In this document: one piece after another, positions 18,443-28,804 of the stretch
Numbering within the stretch: position 1 is the stretch's first letter
Layout of the letters: every line of letters begins with the position of its first letter
Notes under the pieces: generated by a model
Told to the model about the DNA's origin: nothing
Seen by the model: the letters and a program-made list of their open reading frames with translations, nothing else
The model's database searches: none
NCBI RefSeq assembly: GCF_009601505.1
Contig: NZ_WITC01000078.1
Location: 36,533 to 100,532, forward strand
Length of the DNA: 64,000 nucleotides
Direction of reading: 5' to 3'
Source of the DNA: Sinorhizobium terangae
GTDB taxonomy: Bacteria; Pseudomonadota; Alphaproteobacteria; Rhizobiales; Rhizobiaceae
Translations under genes and position numbers: made by a program

Positions 18443-18566
18443 TGCCGTATCTTTATTGGGCCGTCTCTTCATTGGCGTTCGACCGCTAAGCTTATCACAA
18501 TATTTTGATCTCGACACGATTAGGCAACCGCCAACCAGCAATGCTGCCCGATATCTCTTCCCAATT

Positions 18567-19937
18567 TCAGGCTCGATTGTCCGACGGCGCAGCCCGCTCT
18601 GCATAGTCCGCCCGGTTGATGCCGTGGCGTTGCAGCTTGTCATAGAAGGTCTTGCGCGGAATGCCGAGCGCTTCCAGCGTTTCCTTGACGTCACCCCGAT
18701 GCGCCGTCAGGGCTTCCTTCAGGATCTCGGCCTCGTAGCGCTCCAGCCGCTCCGGAAGCGATGCCCCGGCATCGGCCGCAGGCGGGAGCGGGTTGCCGAG
18801 GTTTCCTTCAACACCAAGCGCCACACGCTCCGCAAAATGCGACAGCTCGCGCACATTGCCGGGCCAGGAATGCGACATCAGGTGTTGCTGGACAGCCAGA
18901 GACACCGACGGAACGTCACGCTCGAAACGTTCCGCCGCCCGGCTCAGGAAATGCGAGAAGAGCAGCGGAATATCCTCGCGCCGCTCGCGCAGCGGCGGGA
19001 TCGAAAGCGTCACGACATTCAGCCGGTAGTAGAGGTCTTCACGAAAGTCGCCGCGCTCCGCGGGATCGCCGAGGTCGACCTTGGCGGCGGCAACGACCCG
19101 GATGTCGACCGGCCGCGTCTCGTTGGTGCCGAGCGGAGTGATCTCCCGCGCTTCGAGCACGCGCAGCATCTTTACCTGGGTTGCCGGCGGCATCGCCTCG
19201 ATCTCGTCGAGAAACAGCGTGCCGCCGCTTGCATGCTCGATCCGGCCGATCCGCTTTTTCACGGCTCCGGTGAAGGCGCCCGGCTCGTGACCAAAGAGCT
19301 CGCTTTCGATGACCGTTTCGGGGAGCGCGCCGCAGTTGAGGGCTACGAAATTGCCGTTCCTGCGTCGGCTCCACTGGTGAAGCAGGGTCGCGACCACCTC
19401 CTTGCCGCTGCCGGTCTCACCGGCGACAAGCACGTCGACGTCGGTGTCGGCAATGTGTTTCAGCGTCTGTCGCAACCGTTCCATCACCGCTGTCTGGCCG
19501 ATCAGCGGCAGGCTGTCGGAGGCGGCTTCCGCCGCGCGGCGCAGCGCCCGGTTCTCCATCACCAGGCGGCGCTTCTCCTCGGCGCGGCGCGCGCTCTGGA
19601 CCAGCCGATCGGCGGCAAAGGGCTTGGCGATAAAATCATAGACCCCATCCTGAATGGCCTGCACGGCCATCGGAATGTCGCCGTGTCCAGTGACCAGAAT
19701 GACGGGAAGATCCGGGTCGAGGGCCGCCACCTTCTGGAAGAAAGCGAGCCCGTCGAGGCCCGGCATGCGGATATCGCTGATGACGACCCCGTCGAATTCG
19801 GGGTTGAGCGCGTCAAGCGCCTCGATGGCGCTGGCAAAGGGCGAGACCGTGAATCCGGCGAGCTCCAGGGTCTGCTGCATCGCCTTGCGCAGGTCGCGGT
19901 CGTCGTCGATCAGGAACACGGATGCGGCGTCGCTCAT
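18567..19937 (-). CDS. dctD: C4-dicarboxylate transport response regulator DctD
   Basis: A 456-residue NtrC-type activator: receiver domain with phosphoacceptor Asp in VISDIRMPG (about residue 55) and Lys in AKPF, an AAA+ domain with GETGSGKE, sigma-54 loop GAFTGA and GGTLFLDE, and a C-terminal Fis-type helix ([12 protein letters not shown]). Its ATG overlaps the dctB stop (ATGA), so the pair is translationally coupled. Phosphorylated by DctB, it activates dctA from sites upstream of the -24/-12 promoter at 21920. Identification is secure from the dctB/dctA context. Confidence 0.95.
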   Translation of the reverse strand: MSDAASVFLIDDDRDLRKAMQQTLELAGFTVSPFASAIEALDALNPEFDGVVISDIRMPGLDGLAFFQKVAALDPDLPVILVTGHGDIPMAVQAIQDGVYDFIAKPFAADRLVQSARRAEEKRRLVMENRALRRAAEAASDSLPLIGQTAVMERLRQTLKHIADTDVDVLVAGETGSGKEVVATLLHQWSRRRNGNFVALNCGALPETVIESELFGHEPGAFTGAVKKRIGRIEHASGGTLFLDEIEAMPPATQVKMLRVLEAREITPLGTNETRPVDIRVVAAAKVDLGDPAERGDFREDLYYRLNVVTLSIPPLRERREDIPLLFSHFLSRAAERFERDVPSVSLAVQQHLMSHSWPGNVRELSHFAERVALGVEGNLGNPLPPAADAGASLPERLERYEAEILKEALTAHRGDVKETLEALGIPRKTFYDKLQRHGINRADYAERAAPSDNRA

Positions 19938-21802
19938 TGTGCTTGAGCCTTCTTCAAATGGACTGTGAATGTGGTTCCGGAGGCGCTCGTCTCGACCGCG
20001 ATGTCGCCGCCATAGTCGGCGACGATCTCCTTGGAGATCGCGAGCCCGAGACCGAGTCCGTCGTCCTTCGAGGTATTGAAGGGCGTGAAAAGCTCATCGC
20101 GGATATCCTCCGGAATGCCGGGACCATTGTCCGCGACCGTCAGTTCGATGCCACGCCCGGTTTCCGCGCACCGCACGCTGATCTCGCCGTTTTCGGCGCC
20201 GCCGAGCGCTTCCAGCGCATTCTGGAGAAGGTTGATCAGCACCTGTTCCAGGCGAATGCGATTGCCCATGGCTTTGAGCCCATTCGGGGGAAGAGAGATC
20301 CTGATCGTGTCCATGCGACCGGCAAAGCGGCTGCGAAGCAGAAGCATCGCCCCTTCGACGACGTCGCGCATCTCGGTCGGCTCGGCGACGAAGTTTCCCT
20401 TGCGGGCGAACCGGCGCAACTCGTCGGTGATTGTTCCGACGCGCTCGGTAAGCTCGGCGATGCTGGTGAGGTTTTCCGCCGCGGTCGCGCTTTGGCCGCG
20501 ATCGAGAAAGGTGCGGGCGTTGTCGGCATAGGCGCGGATCGTGGCGACGGGCTGGTTGATTTCGTGCGCGACGCCGGCGGCGACCTGCCCGAGGATCGCC
20601 AGCCGGTTGGCCTGCACGAGATCCTGCTGAACGGCCTGCAGCTTTTCAGTCGTCTGGCGATGGTCGGCGATTTCCGTTTCGAGGCGGTCGCGGGCCATGG
20701 TGAGGTCACGCGTCCGCTCCTCGACGCGCGCCTCCAGCTCGTTGCGTGCTGCGCGTTCCGTCGCCGAACGCAGAGCGATCGTCTGGCGCCGGCGCATGAG
20801 AAAGGCCGCAAGCGCAAGCAGGGGAACCAGGATCGCGAGCATCTCAAGCCTTGCATCGCGTGCGCCGGCCGACAGTGCCGGGGTAAGCGGCGACAATTGC
20901 TCCAGCCGCCAGTTCGTCGACGGCACCAGCGTTTCGACGCGCAGGAACGTCTCGGCGCGGCTGCCTGGAAGCAGGGCATCGAGGGTGGAGGAGCCATCGG
21001 CCTTCGCTTCGATCTGGCTGAAGGGCAGCGGCAGCAAGGGCGCGTCGCCGAATTGCAGGCTTTCACGGATCGACGCCAGACGGTCCTCGGGAATTTGCTT
21101 CGTCGTCATGAAGCGCCAGGAGGGGATGCTGGTGATGATGACGATGCCCCGTCGGTCGGTGACATAGACGGGCTTGCCCGTGCTCGCCCAGTCGGCTTCG
21201 ACGCCGTCGAACTCGAGTTTGGCGACGATCACTCCGATCGGCCCCGACGGCCCGTCGATCCGCCGGGAAATGTAGAGGCCCGGCCGCTTGCTGACCGTCC
21301 CCATGGCGAAATGCTCCGCCTGGCCATCGCGGATCGCCAGCCGGAAATAGTCGCGAAAACCATAATTGCTTCCGACGAAACTCGTCGGCTCCCGCCAATT
21401 GCTCGCGGCGATAGCGACGCCGTCCAGCCCGATCAGATAGACGACCGCTGCGCCGGCACTTGCGGCAAGCTCTTCGAGCTTGCGGTTGATCTGGTCGAGT
21501 GAGCGCGCGTCCGGCGTCAGAAGCGACTGGCGGATCGCCGTGTCGTCGGCGAGCACCAGCGGCAGCGCGCGCTGTTTTTCGACGACGGCACGCAGCAGCG
21601 ATGCCTTGAGGCTGGCATCGATACGGCTTTGTTCAGCGAGCGCGCCGAGCGCATTTGTCCGGCCATATTCGCCTGCGGCGAGGAAGCCGAACGCAAGTAG
21701 CGCGACCGCGACGAGCGCGAAGATCGACCACGACCGCCGGGCGCGGCGCTGGAGATCGCCCAGATCATTTTTGAGGGGAATGGTCATGGCGACATTGTGC
21801 AT
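19934..21802 (-). CDS. dctB: C4-dicarboxylate sensor histidine kinase DctB
   Basis: A 622-residue inner-membrane kinase. Transmembrane segments lie near residues 20-43 ([13 protein letters not shown]) and about 310-330. Between them is a periplasmic tandem-PAS sensor of about 270 residues that binds succinate, fumarate or malate in this family. A coiled-coil linker follows ([13 protein letters not shown]), then the H-box VAHEINQP, N-box [10 protein letters not shown] and G-boxes DNGPGIPE and GLGLGL. ATG 21787 (MTIPLKND) is an alternative start; neither has a strong ribosome site. The gene is divergent from dctA across a 229-base regulatory region. Confidence 0.95.
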   Translation of the reverse strand: MHNVAMTIPLKNDLGDLQRRARRSWSIFALVAVALLAFGFLAAGEYGRTNALGALAEQSRIDASLKASLLRAVVEKQRALPLVLADDTAIRQSLLTPDARSLDQINRKLEELAASAGAAVVYLIGLDGVAIAASNWREPTSFVGSNYGFRDYFRLAIRDGQAEHFAMGTVSKRPGLYISRRIDGPSGPIGVIVAKLEFDGVEADWASTGKPVYVTDRRGIVIITSIPSWRFMTTKQIPEDRLASIRESLQFGDAPLLPLPFSQIEAKADGSSTLDALLPGSRAETFLRVETLVPSTNWRLEQLSPLTPALSAGARDARLEMLAILVPLLALAAFLMRRRQTIALRSATERAARNELEARVEERTRDLTMARDRLETEIADHRQTTEKLQAVQQDLVQANRLAILGQVAAGVAHEINQPVATIRAYADNARTFLDRGQSATAAENLTSIAELTERVGTITDELRRFARKGNFVAEPTEMRDVVEGAMLLLRSRFAGRMDTIRISLPPNGLKAMGNRIRLEQVLINLLQNALEALGGAENGEISVRCAETGRGIELTVADNGPGIPEDIRDELFTPFNTSKDDGLGLGLAISKEIVADYGGDIAVETSASGTTFTVHLKKAQAQ

Positions 21803-21831
21803 CTTTTCGCCCAGCCTGCCAATTCATCTGT

Positions 21832-21843
21832 GCGGATTTCCGC
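21832..21843. promoter_or_regulatory. candidate DctD-binding inverted repeat upstream of dctA
   Basis: GCGGA-TT-TCCGC, a perfect short inverted repeat about 80-90 bases upstream of the -24 element, where DctD upstream activator sites lie in S. meliloti. Assignment is by position and resemblance. Confidence 0.5.
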
Positions 21844-21919
21844 CCAACTTGGCGTGAATTATGAGGCGCTGAAAACTAAAGAGATTAAGAATCAACGGTT
21901 TGTGCGCGCGCCTCTGATC

Positions 21920-21935
21920 TGGCACGCCTGTTGCA
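21920..21935 (+). promoter_or_regulatory. sigma-54 promoter of dctA
   Basis: TGGCACG-CCTG-TTGCA, a consensus -24/-12 element, 97 bases before the dctA ATG. RpoN/DctD control of dctA is established in rhizobia. Confidence 0.9.
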
Positions 21936-22031
21936 ATTCCCTCCGCATGACAGCGGGTGCTGTCGTTCTTCGGAAAAGTGGCCTGGGAGGCCCGGCACAT
22001 TGCCGGACTAGGCCCCGCGTGGAGGATTATC

Positions 22032-23357
22032 ATGATCGCAGAACATTCCGCGGAGGTCCGCGGCAAGACACCCCTTTATCGGCATCTCTATGTCCAGGTC
22101 CTCGCGGCGATCGCTGCGGGAATCCTGCTCGGGCATTTCTATCCGGACATTGGCACCGAGCTCAAACCGCTCGGCGACGCCTTCATCAAGCTCGTCAAGA
22201 TGATCATCGCGCCGGTCATCTTCCTGACGGTCGCGACCGGCATTGCCGGCATGACCGATCTCGCCAAGGTCGGGCGCGTCGCCGGCAAGGCGATGATCTA
22301 CTTCCTGACCTTCTCGACCCTCGCGCTCATTGTCGGTCTCATCGTCGCGAATGTAGTTCAGCCCGGCTCCGGCATGCATATCGATCCGGCTTCGCTCGAT
22401 ATGAAGGCGGTCACCACCTATACCGAGAAGGCGCATGAGCAGTCGGTCACCGGCTTTCTCATGAACATCATTCCGACGACGCTGATCAGCGCTTTCGCCG
22501 AGGGCGACATCCTGCAGGTGCTGTTCATCTCGGTCCTCTTCGGCATCGCCCTTGCGATGGTCGGCGAAAAAGCCCAGCCGGTTGTCGATTTCCTGCATGC
22601 GCTGACGTTGCCGATTTTCCGCCTGGTGGCGATCCTGATGAAGGCCGCCCCGATCGGCGCCTTCGGTGCGATGGCCTTCACCATCGGCAAGTACGGCGTG
22701 GCGTCGATCGCAAATCTCGCGATGCTGATCGGCACCTTCTATCTCACGTCGTTCCTCTTCGTCTTCATCGTGCTTGGCGCCGTGGCGCGCTACAACGGCT
22801 TCTCGATCGTCGCGCTCATCCGCTACATCAAGGAAGAACTGCTGCTCGTGCTCGGCACGTCCTCCTCGGAGGCGGCACTGCCGGGCCTGATGAACAAGAT
22901 GGAGAAGGCAGGCTGCAAGCGCTCGGTCGTCGGCCTTGTCATCCCGACCGGCTATTCCTTCAACCTCGACGGCACCAACATCTACATGACGCTTGCCGCG
23001 CTCTTTATCGCGCAGGCGACCGATATTCCGCTCTCCTTCGGTGATCAGATCCTCCTGCTGCTCGTCGCCATGCTGAGCTCGAAGGGCGCTGCCGGCATCA
23101 CCGGCGCGGGTTTCATCACGCTGGCCGCGACGCTTTCGGTCGTCCCCTCCGTACCGGTCGCCGGCATGGCGCTGATCCTCGGTATCGACCGCTTCATGTC
23201 GGAATGCCGCGCGCTCACCAACTTCGTCGGCAATGCGGTCGCAACGGTCGTCGTGGCGAAATGGGAAGGCGAATTGGATCAGGCGCAGCTTTCCGCCGCA
23301 CTCGGCGGTGAGACGGCAACTGACACCATTCCGGCGGTCATCCAGCCCGCCGAATAA
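22032..23357 (+). CDS. dctA: C4-dicarboxylate:cation symporter DctA
   Basis: A 441-residue DAACS-family (SLC1-like) transporter that imports succinate, fumarate and malate across the inner membrane; in rhizobia it feeds bacteroids during nitrogen fixation. Family marks: serine-rich hairpin [10 protein letters not shown], the GYSFNLDGT motif, NFVGNAVAT and about eight long hydrophobic helices plus re-entrant loops. The start is the ATG behind GGAGG at 22020-22026; the upstream in-frame extension would cross the sigma-54 promoter. It is followed by a clear Rho-independent terminator. Confidence 0.97.
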   Translation: MIAEHSAEVRGKTPLYRHLYVQVLAAIAAGILLGHFYPDIGTELKPLGDAFIKLVKMIIAPVIFLTVATGIAGMTDLAKVGRVAGKAMIYFLTFSTLALIVGLIVANVVQPGSGMHIDPASLDMKAVTTYTEKAHEQSVTGFLMNIIPTTLISAFAEGDILQVLFISVLFGIALAMVGEKAQPVVDFLHALTLPIFRLVAILMKAAPIGAFGAMAFTIGKYGVASIANLAMLIGTFYLTSFLFVFIVLGAVARYNGFSIVALIRYIKEELLLVLGTSSSEAALPGLMNKMEKAGCKRSVVGLVIPTGYSFNLDGTNIYMTLAALFIAQATDIPLSFGDQILLLLVAMLSSKGAAGITGAGFITLAATLSVVPSVPVAGMALILGIDRFMSECRALTNFVGNAVATVVVAKWEGELDQAQLSAALGGETATDTIPAVIQPAE

Positions 23358-23394
23358 GTTGCCTCCCAGGGCAACGCACGACAAGTGCGGCTTG

Positions 23395-23428
23395 GCGCGG
23401 TCTGGTTTCCCAGGCCGCGCTCTTTTTT
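23395..23428 (+). terminator. Rho-independent terminator of dctA
   Basis: GCGCGG(T)CTGG / CCAG(G)CCGCGC stem with a TTTC loop, followed by TCTTTTTT. Confidence 0.85.
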
Positions 23429-23498
23429 GCGCAAGGGGACTATTGGCGGCAAGCGACCGCCTCTGGAACGACCCCTCCAAAGGGTCCGTGCAGCTTCC

Positions 23499-24419
23499 TC
23501 AAATCCCGTGCAGCACCTGCGTCGCCTTGACGGCGGCTGACGCGCGGTTTTCGACGCCGAGCTTCACGTAGATCTGTTCGAGATGCTTCGTCACCGTGCG
23601 GGCGCTTAAGCCGAGGATCTCGCCGATATCGCGGTTGGACTTGCCCTTGGCTATCCACGAGAGCACCTCGGACTCGCGCTGCGTCAGCAGGAAATGCTGG
23701 CGCAGCATCTCGTCGTCGCTGATGCCGTGCTCGGCGGTCAGGCGGAAGAGATATTCGTTCGCGCCGATGGCGCCGAGATAGGAAATCTGCAGGCCCGTCT
23801 GGCCCGCCTGCTGCAGCGTGAAACTACCCTGACCGGAGCCTTGCTTTTCCCGTTGCCGCATCCATTCGGCGATGCGGGCGGTCACGACCGCAAGCCCGTC
23901 GTCGCTTCCCGTTGCGGCATTGACGAGTCGCGTCGCCTGCGGCGTCGACCAGCGGACGCCGCCGTCGCCGCGCACGGCAAGCAGGTGCCGCCCGGCCGCA
24001 TCGAGCGCAACCCGTGCGCTCTGGGCGGAACGGGCATTGGAGAGATGGACGCGAATGCGGGCTCTCAGTTCGTCGATGTTGATCGGCTTGGTGAGATAGT
24101 CGACGCCACCGGCTTCGAGCGCGCGCACCACGTGCTCCGTCTCGGTCAGCCCGGTCATGAACACCACCGGAACCTGGGTGACGGAGGCGTTTGCCTTCAG
24201 CCGGACGCAGGTATCGAAACCGTCCATCCCGGGCATCACGGCATCGAGCAGGATGATGTCGGGGGTGATGCGGTCGGCAATATTCAGGGCGGCGTTGCCG
24301 GATGTGGCGATCAGCACCGAAAAGCCGGACTGTTCCAGGGCTTCGGTCAGGAAGCCGAGTGCCTCAGGCGAATCGTCGACCAGGAGGACGATGTCGCGCG
24401 GATTGGCGGGTTCAGCCAC
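23499..24419 (-). CDS. two-component response regulator, LuxR/NarL type
   Basis: A 306-residue cytoplasmic regulator: N-terminal receiver domain with the DD pair in LLVDDSPE, phosphoacceptor Asp in LLDAVMPG and Lys in TKPIN; a middle region of about 100 residues without a recognised domain; and a C-terminal LuxR helix-turn-helix (LTQRESEVLSWIAKGKSNRDIGEI). Its start lies inside the end of the upstream hybrid kinase gene (8-base overlap), so the two form one operon and a phosphorelay pair. The targets are unknown; urea or purine-nitrogen genes are suggested only by the transporter-type sensor and by urtABCDE 4 kb away. Confidence 0.9.
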   Translation of the reverse strand: MAEPANPRDIVLLVDDSPEALGFLTEALEQSGFSVLIATSGNAALNIADRITPDIILLDAVMPGMDGFDTCVRLKANASVTQVPVVFMTGLTETEHVVRALEAGGVDYLTKPINIDELRARIRVHLSNARSAQSARVALDAAGRHLLAVRGDGGVRWSTPQATRLVNAATGSDDGLAVVTARIAEWMRQREKQGSGQGSFTLQQAGQTGLQISYLGAIGANEYLFRLTAEHGISDDEMLRQHFLLTQRESEVLSWIAKGKSNRDIGEILGLSARTVTKHLEQIYVKLGVENRASAAVKATQVLHGI

Positions 24420-27400
24420 GGGTCTCGGCCTCCCCTGCCGTCATCTGCCTCAGGAAGGCATCGTAGCCGGAAAGGTCGAAGGCACGGACATAGGCGCGCA
24501 CCGCTTCCGCAAAAGCCTGGTTCTCGGGGTTCAGGGCAATCTCCGTCAGCTTCGCCTCAATGCCCCGGACGTAGCCGATTTCCCCGAGCCGGATCAATTC
24601 CTCCACATGGTGGTGTCCGGGACTGGTCACGGGATCGGCCTTGCCGCCGGCGTGCCTGCCATCGTCCTCATGAATCCATTCGAGGCCGAGATGGATCGCC
24701 AGCTTGTCGACGAGCTGGCGGACGCCAAATGGCTTAGCAAGCGTGTCGTTGTGGCCGCTTGCGGCACCGGCGGACGATCCGTCACCGATATTGGCCGACA
24801 GCATGATCGCCGGCGCGGTCTGGCCGCTTTCGCGCAATCGCGTCACCAGTTCCCAGCCGTTCATGCCAGGCATGGAGATGTCGATCAGGAACAGGTCGGG
24901 CTTGATGTCCTCGATCAGCGCCAGGCAGTCCCGGCCGCTCGCTGCCGTCAGCACGACGAAATCGAGCGGGGTAAGCACCTCGCGCATCAGACCGCGGTGA
25001 TCCTCGTTGTCATCGACCACGACGACAGTGCGGCGCGCGCCCTTGTAGGAGCGGATCCGGCGCACCGGGTCGTTGAGCGCCGCCGGCCGGTCGACGGCGG
25101 AGAGCATCAGGCGGACGCGGAAGGCGGTGCCCTTCTCCCTTTCGCTGGTGACGGAGATCTCGCCACCGAGCGTCTGGGTGAGCAGGCGCGTGATGGTCAG
25201 GCCAAGCCCCAGCCCGGGCATGCGATGTTCCGCCTCGCCGCGCTGGAACGGATCGAAGATCCGCGGGAGGTCCTTGTCGCTGATGCCGCGGCCGCTGTCC
25301 TCGATCGTGAAGGTGGCGACCTGATTGCGATAGCCGACGTCGAGGTGGATGCGGCCGCGTTCGGTAAACTTCAGCGCATTCGAGAGGAGATTGACGAGGA
25401 TCTGTCTCAGCCGCTTCTCGTCCGTCCGCACATATTGCGGTAGCGACGCTGCCCGGTCGTGTTCGAAGGCGATGCCCTTGGCCTGGGCTTGCGGGCGGAA
25501 CATGTCGACGATCTGGTCGAGGAAATCGTGAATGTTGATCTCGTTTGAGTAGACCTGCAGCTTGCCGGCTTCGATCTTGGATATGTCGAGCAGGCCGTCG
25601 ATGAGGCCCGAAAGGTGATCGGCGCTGCGCTTGATCACCTTGATCGCCCCCTGTCGTGAGGGCGGTATGGTCTCGTCGCGTTCGAGGATCTGCGCATAGC
25701 CGAGCACGGCGTTGAGCGGCGTGCGCAGTTCGTGGCTCAAGCCCACGACATAGCGGCTCTTTGCCCGGTTCGCCGCCTCCGCCGCTTCCTTCGCGTTCTG
25801 AAGCGCCGCGTCGGTCTTCTTGTGGGCGGCGATTTCCTTCAGAAGCAGTGTGTTCTGGCGCGAGGACTCTTCCTCCGCAACGACGCGGCTGTCATGGGCG
25901 AGCACGTAGAACCAGCAGACGACGCCAGTCACGATCGCGAAGACGAAGAAGACGACCGCAATCGTGCGTTCGACGACGGCCGCAGTCTCGGGCGAGGCGG
26001 CGGTCGTCTGATGCGCGATCATCGCGAGAATGAGGCCGATGCCGGCGATCGAGAGAATGGCGGAGATCGCGTAGCGGCCGAGCCTCGTGGCGAGCTTTGC
26101 GGTCACCGCCTCCGGCAGAATCGTCTTTGCGATCGTCGCGATCTGCGTGTTCAGCCGCGCTTTCGGCTTGCACATGTCGTGGCAGCGGCTATCGAGCGAG
26201 CAGCAGAGCGAGCAGATTGGCGCGGCATAGGCCGGACACCAGGCCATGTCCTCCGGCTCGAACGGATGTTCGCAGATCGAGCAGGTGATCTCGCTCTCCC
26301 GGAACCAGCTCTTGCGCGGCTTGCGGGCGAGATAGAACTTTCCGTCCGTTGCCCAGGCAATCAGCGGCGAGGCGATGAAGGCCGTGACGAGCGCGATATA
26401 GGGGGCGAGGGAGGCGGCGATATCGCCGAAGGCACCGAAATGTGCCGTCAGTGCGAGGATTACCGAGATCCCCATGGTGCCGAGACCGACGGGATTGATG
26501 TCGTAAAGATGCGCGCGCTTGAACTCAATGCCGGGCGGTGACAAGGCCAGCGGCTTGTTGACGAAGAGATCGGCCGAGATGGTGCAGAGCCAGGCCATGG
26601 CGATGATCGAGAAGATGCCGAGCGTCTCCTCGAGCATCCGGTAGATGCCGAGCTCCATCAGGAGGAGTGCGATCGTCACGTTGAAGACCAGCCAGATGAC
26701 GCGGCCGGGGTGGCTGTGGGTGAGCCGTGAGAAGAAATTCGACCAGGCAAGCGAGCCGGCATAGGCGTTCATCACGTTGATCTTAAGCTGCGAGATGACC
26801 ACGAAGGCGACCATCAGAAGCAGTACTGCCGTATCCGACGGAAAAATGTAGCCGAAGGCGGTGTAGTACATCTGTGCCGGGTCGGCGGCGCGTGTCGAAG
26901 GCACGCCGGCACTGAGCGCCAGCACGACAAGAAACGACCCCGCCAGCAGCTTCGGTGCACCGACGATCACCCAGCCGGAACCGGCGAGAAAGACCGCGAT
27001 ACGGTGGTGCAGTCTCCTTTGGCCGTCCGGCGGCAGGAAGCGGAGGAAGTCCACCTGCTCGCCGATCTGCGCCATCAGCGCGAAGATCACCGCGGAGGCC
27101 GCTCCGAATTCAATGAGATCGAAGGGCGCAATGGTGCCGGCAGGACCGGAGGCATGGTGGATGCCGGAATAGGCAAGCCACAGCCCAACCTTGTCCCAGT
27201 CGGCGAGCGCGATGAAGGCGAAGGGCAGGATGTTGAGCACGATCCAGAAAGGCTGCGTCATCAGTTGGAACTTGCTGATGAGGCGCACACCGTGGGTAAC
27301 GAGCGGGATCACCGCGACGGCGCTGATGATGTAGCCGATCCAGAGCGGCACGCCGAGGGCAAGCTCCAGCGCCCCGGACATGATCGACGCCTCGATCGCA

Positions 27401-27789
27401 AAGAGGATGAAGGTGAAGCTGGCATAGATCAGCGAGGTGATCGTCGAGCCGATGTAGCCGAAGCTCGCGCCGCGCGTCAGAAGGTCGATGTCGACGCCGT
27501 GGCGGATCGCGTAGCGACTGATCGGCAGGCCGACAACAAGGATCATGACGCTTGCCACCAGGATCGCGACGATCGCATTGGTGGTGCCGTAGGACATCGT
27601 TATGGCGCCGCCGATTGCCTCCAGCGCCAGGAAGGAGATGGCGCCGATCGCCGTTTGCGAGATGCGCTCGGAGGAAAAGCGCCGCGCGCTCTTGGCGGTA
27701 AACCGCAGCGCATAATCCTCGAGCGTCTGGTTGGCGACCCAGCGATTGTATTCTCGTCGAACGGGAATGATGCGCTGGCGTGCGGCCAT
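24412..27789 (-). CDS. NCS1 transporter-histidine kinase-receiver fusion (hybrid sensor)
   Basis: A 1125-residue membrane kinase. Residues 1 to about 490 form a complete nucleobase:cation symporter-1-type permease (about 12 hydrophobic helices; N-terminal NQTLEDYALRF, then WIGYIISAVAVIP). Residues 503-540 are a cysteine-rich patch (CSIC, CSLCC, CHDMC; eight cysteines), a likely metal-binding linker. Two more hydrophobic segments follow (575-595, 606-630), then a coiled coil, the H-box with His686 (GLSHELRTP), an ATPase domain (NLLSNALKF, GLGLGL), and a C-terminal receiver (VVVDDNED, IDISMPG). A tail of about 90 residues has no named domain. The design recalls transporter-type sensors such as CbrA, but with an NCS1 domain. 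The ligand is probably a purine, allantoin, hydantoin or urea-like compound (inference). Confidence 0.9.
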   Translation of the reverse strand: MAARQRIIPVRREYNRWVANQTLEDYALRFTAKSARRFSSERISQTAIGAISFLALEAIGGAITMSYGTTNAIVAILVASVMILVVGLPISRYAIRHGVDIDLLTRGASFGYIGSTITSLIYASFTFILFAIEASIMSGALELALGVPLWIGYIISAVAVIPLVTHGVRLISKFQLMTQPFWIVLNILPFAFIALADWDKVGLWLAYSGIHHASGPAGTIAPFDLIEFGAASAVIFALMAQIGEQVDFLRFLPPDGQRRLHHRIAVFLAGSGWVIVGAPKLLAGSFLVVLALSAGVPSTRAADPAQMYYTAFGYIFPSDTAVLLLMVAFVVISQLKINVMNAYAGSLAWSNFFSRLTHSHPGRVIWLVFNVTIALLLMELGIYRMLEETLGIFSIIAMAWLCTISADLFVNKPLALSPPGIEFKRAHLYDINPVGLGTMGISVILALTAHFGAFGDIAASLAPYIALVTAFIASPLIAWATDGKFYLARKPRKSWFRESEITCSICEHPFEPEDMAWCPAYAAPICSLCCSLDSRCHDMCKPKARLNTQIATIAKTILPEAVTAKLATRLGRYAISAILSIAGIGLILAMIAHQTTAASPETAAVVERTIAVVFFVFAIVTGVVCWFYVLAHDSRVVAEEESSRQNTLLLKEIAAHKKTDAALQNAKEAAEAANRAKSRYVVGLSHELRTPLNAVLGYAQILERDETIPPSRQGAIKVIKRSADHLSGLIDGLLDISKIEAGKLQVYSNEINIHDFLDQIVDMFRPQAQAKGIAFEHDRAASLPQYVRTDEKRLRQILVNLLSNALKFTERGRIHLDVGYRNQVATFTIEDSGRGISDKDLPRIFDPFQRGEAEHRMPGLGLGLTITRLLTQTLGGEISVTSEREKGTAFRVRLMLSAVDRPAALNDPVRRIRSYKGARRTVVVVDDNEDHRGLMREVLTPLDFVVLTAASGRDCLALIEDIKPDLFLIDISMPGMNGWELVTRLRESGQTAPAIMLSANIGDGSSAGAASGHNDTLAKPFGVRQLVDKLAIHLGLEWIHEDDGRHAGGKADPVTSPGHHHVEELIRLGEIGYVRGIEAKLTEIALNPENQAFAEAVRAYVRAFDLSGYDAFLRQMTAGEAETRG

Positions 27790-27902
27790 GTTGCCTCGTC
27801 GTCTCTCACATTGCCGGCAGGCGTATGCCTCTTTTCACGGCACATTCAGCCAGTGCGTGAAATTTATGCAATGGGGAAAGGGCGAAAGCAAGCGTCAAAC
27901 GG

Positions 27903-28334
27903 TCACCCGCTCTGGGCGGCCGTGTCGATGACGACAAAATCATGCGTGATCGTCGCGGTCTTGGCGAGCATCGCCGACGCCGAGCAGTATTTTTCGAGTG
28001 ACAGGGCGATCGCCCGCTCCACCTTTTTCTCCGCGAGGCCGCGCCCCTTCACCACGAAGTGCATGTGGATGCGGGTAAAGACCCTTGGGTCGGTCTCGGC
28101 TCGTTCCGCTTCGAGCTCGACGGTGCAGTCCTCGACTGCCTCGCGGCCTTTTTCGAGGATGTGAACGACGTCATAGGTCGAGCAACCGCCTGCCCCGATC
28201 AACACCAGTTCCATCGGGCTCGGTCCGGGTGTCCTCCCCTCCGAGCCGGAAGCCGTTCCGAATACCAGCTTGTGACCGCTTCCGGACTCGCCGACGAACG
28301 TCCGTTCTTCAACCCATTTGATTCGTGCTTTCAT
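27903..28334 (-). CDS. OsmC/YhfA family protein
   Basis: A 143-residue OsmC-fold protein. The two conserved cysteines are Cys51 (GAGGCSTYD) and Cys117 (EKYCSAS), the peroxidatic and resolving positions of OsmC/Ohr proteins. The PSPMELVLIG region fits the YhfA-like branch more than Ohr. It probably reduces organic peroxides or handles thiol adducts in the cytoplasm. The ATG follows AGGGA. It is separated from the hybrid kinase by 113 bases and is probably transcribed alone. Confidence 0.88.
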   Translation of the reverse strand: MKARIKWVEERTFVGESGSGHKLVFGTASGSEGRTPGPSPMELVLIGAGGCSTYDVVHILEKGREAVEDCTVELEAERAETDPRVFTRIHMHFVVKGRGLAEKKVERAIALSLEKYCSASAMLAKTATITHDFVVIDTAAQSG

Positions 28335-28570
28335 GATTTTTCCCTTTTGTTGATGTGCCCATCATAGCCGCCGGCGCTCACGGATTTCCAATAACCGGAA
28401 AAATCATGCTGCGGCCAGACGGAATGTCTGATTCGCCGTCAATCGTCTTCGCGAGGCGCGACCTTGACCGCTGCTTCCTCTCTCCGCCGTTCGTCCTGGT
28501 CCGCGGGCGGAACTAACGCCTGTGGGTCGAGGTTTTGTGTCCGTTGCTACTCGACCAAAGGAGTGCTGCG

Positions 28571-28804
28571 ATGGCCAGGAAAGCTGCCAGGCCCAATAAC
28601 GAAAGACCTGCCACCATTTCCGACCATAACGCCGGTTGCGGCAAAGCAGGCATCGCGGAATCCCTCGACCAGGAAACGACTGACTTCGCCGACCTTGCCA
28701 GCCGCGGCCTTCCTCTGGCAGCTTGGCAAGTCTCACGGCTGGGCGAAGGAACGCGGCGTCAGGCTGAACCAGCGGGGCTGGACAATGGCGCTGCGCACGC
28801 GTGA
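28571..28804 (+). CDS. possible 77-residue protein overlapping the ligase start
   Basis: ATG behind AAGGAG (28557-28562) opens a 77-codon frame that ends 20 bases inside the DNA ligase gene. The protein is polar, has no recognised motif, and ends EPAGLDNGAAHA. It could be a real leader or upstream gene coupled to the ligase, or a chance frame that borrows the ligase ribosome site. Listed because the ribosome site is good and no other gene claims the region. Confidence 0.3.
   Translation: MARKAARPNNERPATISDHNAGCGKAGIAESLDQETTDFADLASRGLPLAAWQVSRLGEGTRRQAEPAGLDNGAAHA

Noticed and set aside
18369..21502. Two long plus-strand frames (525 and 526 codons)
   Set aside because: Antisense shadows of dctD and dctB; no ribosome sites and no domain patterns.
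22008..23480. 490-codon open frame on the minus strand
   Set aside because: Antisense to dctA and would cover its start region and terminator; highly charged shadow composition.
23499..27789. Calling the response regulator and hybrid kinase part of the dct system
   Set aside because: A terminator separates dctA from them, they run on the opposite strand, and DctB/DctD already provide dct control.
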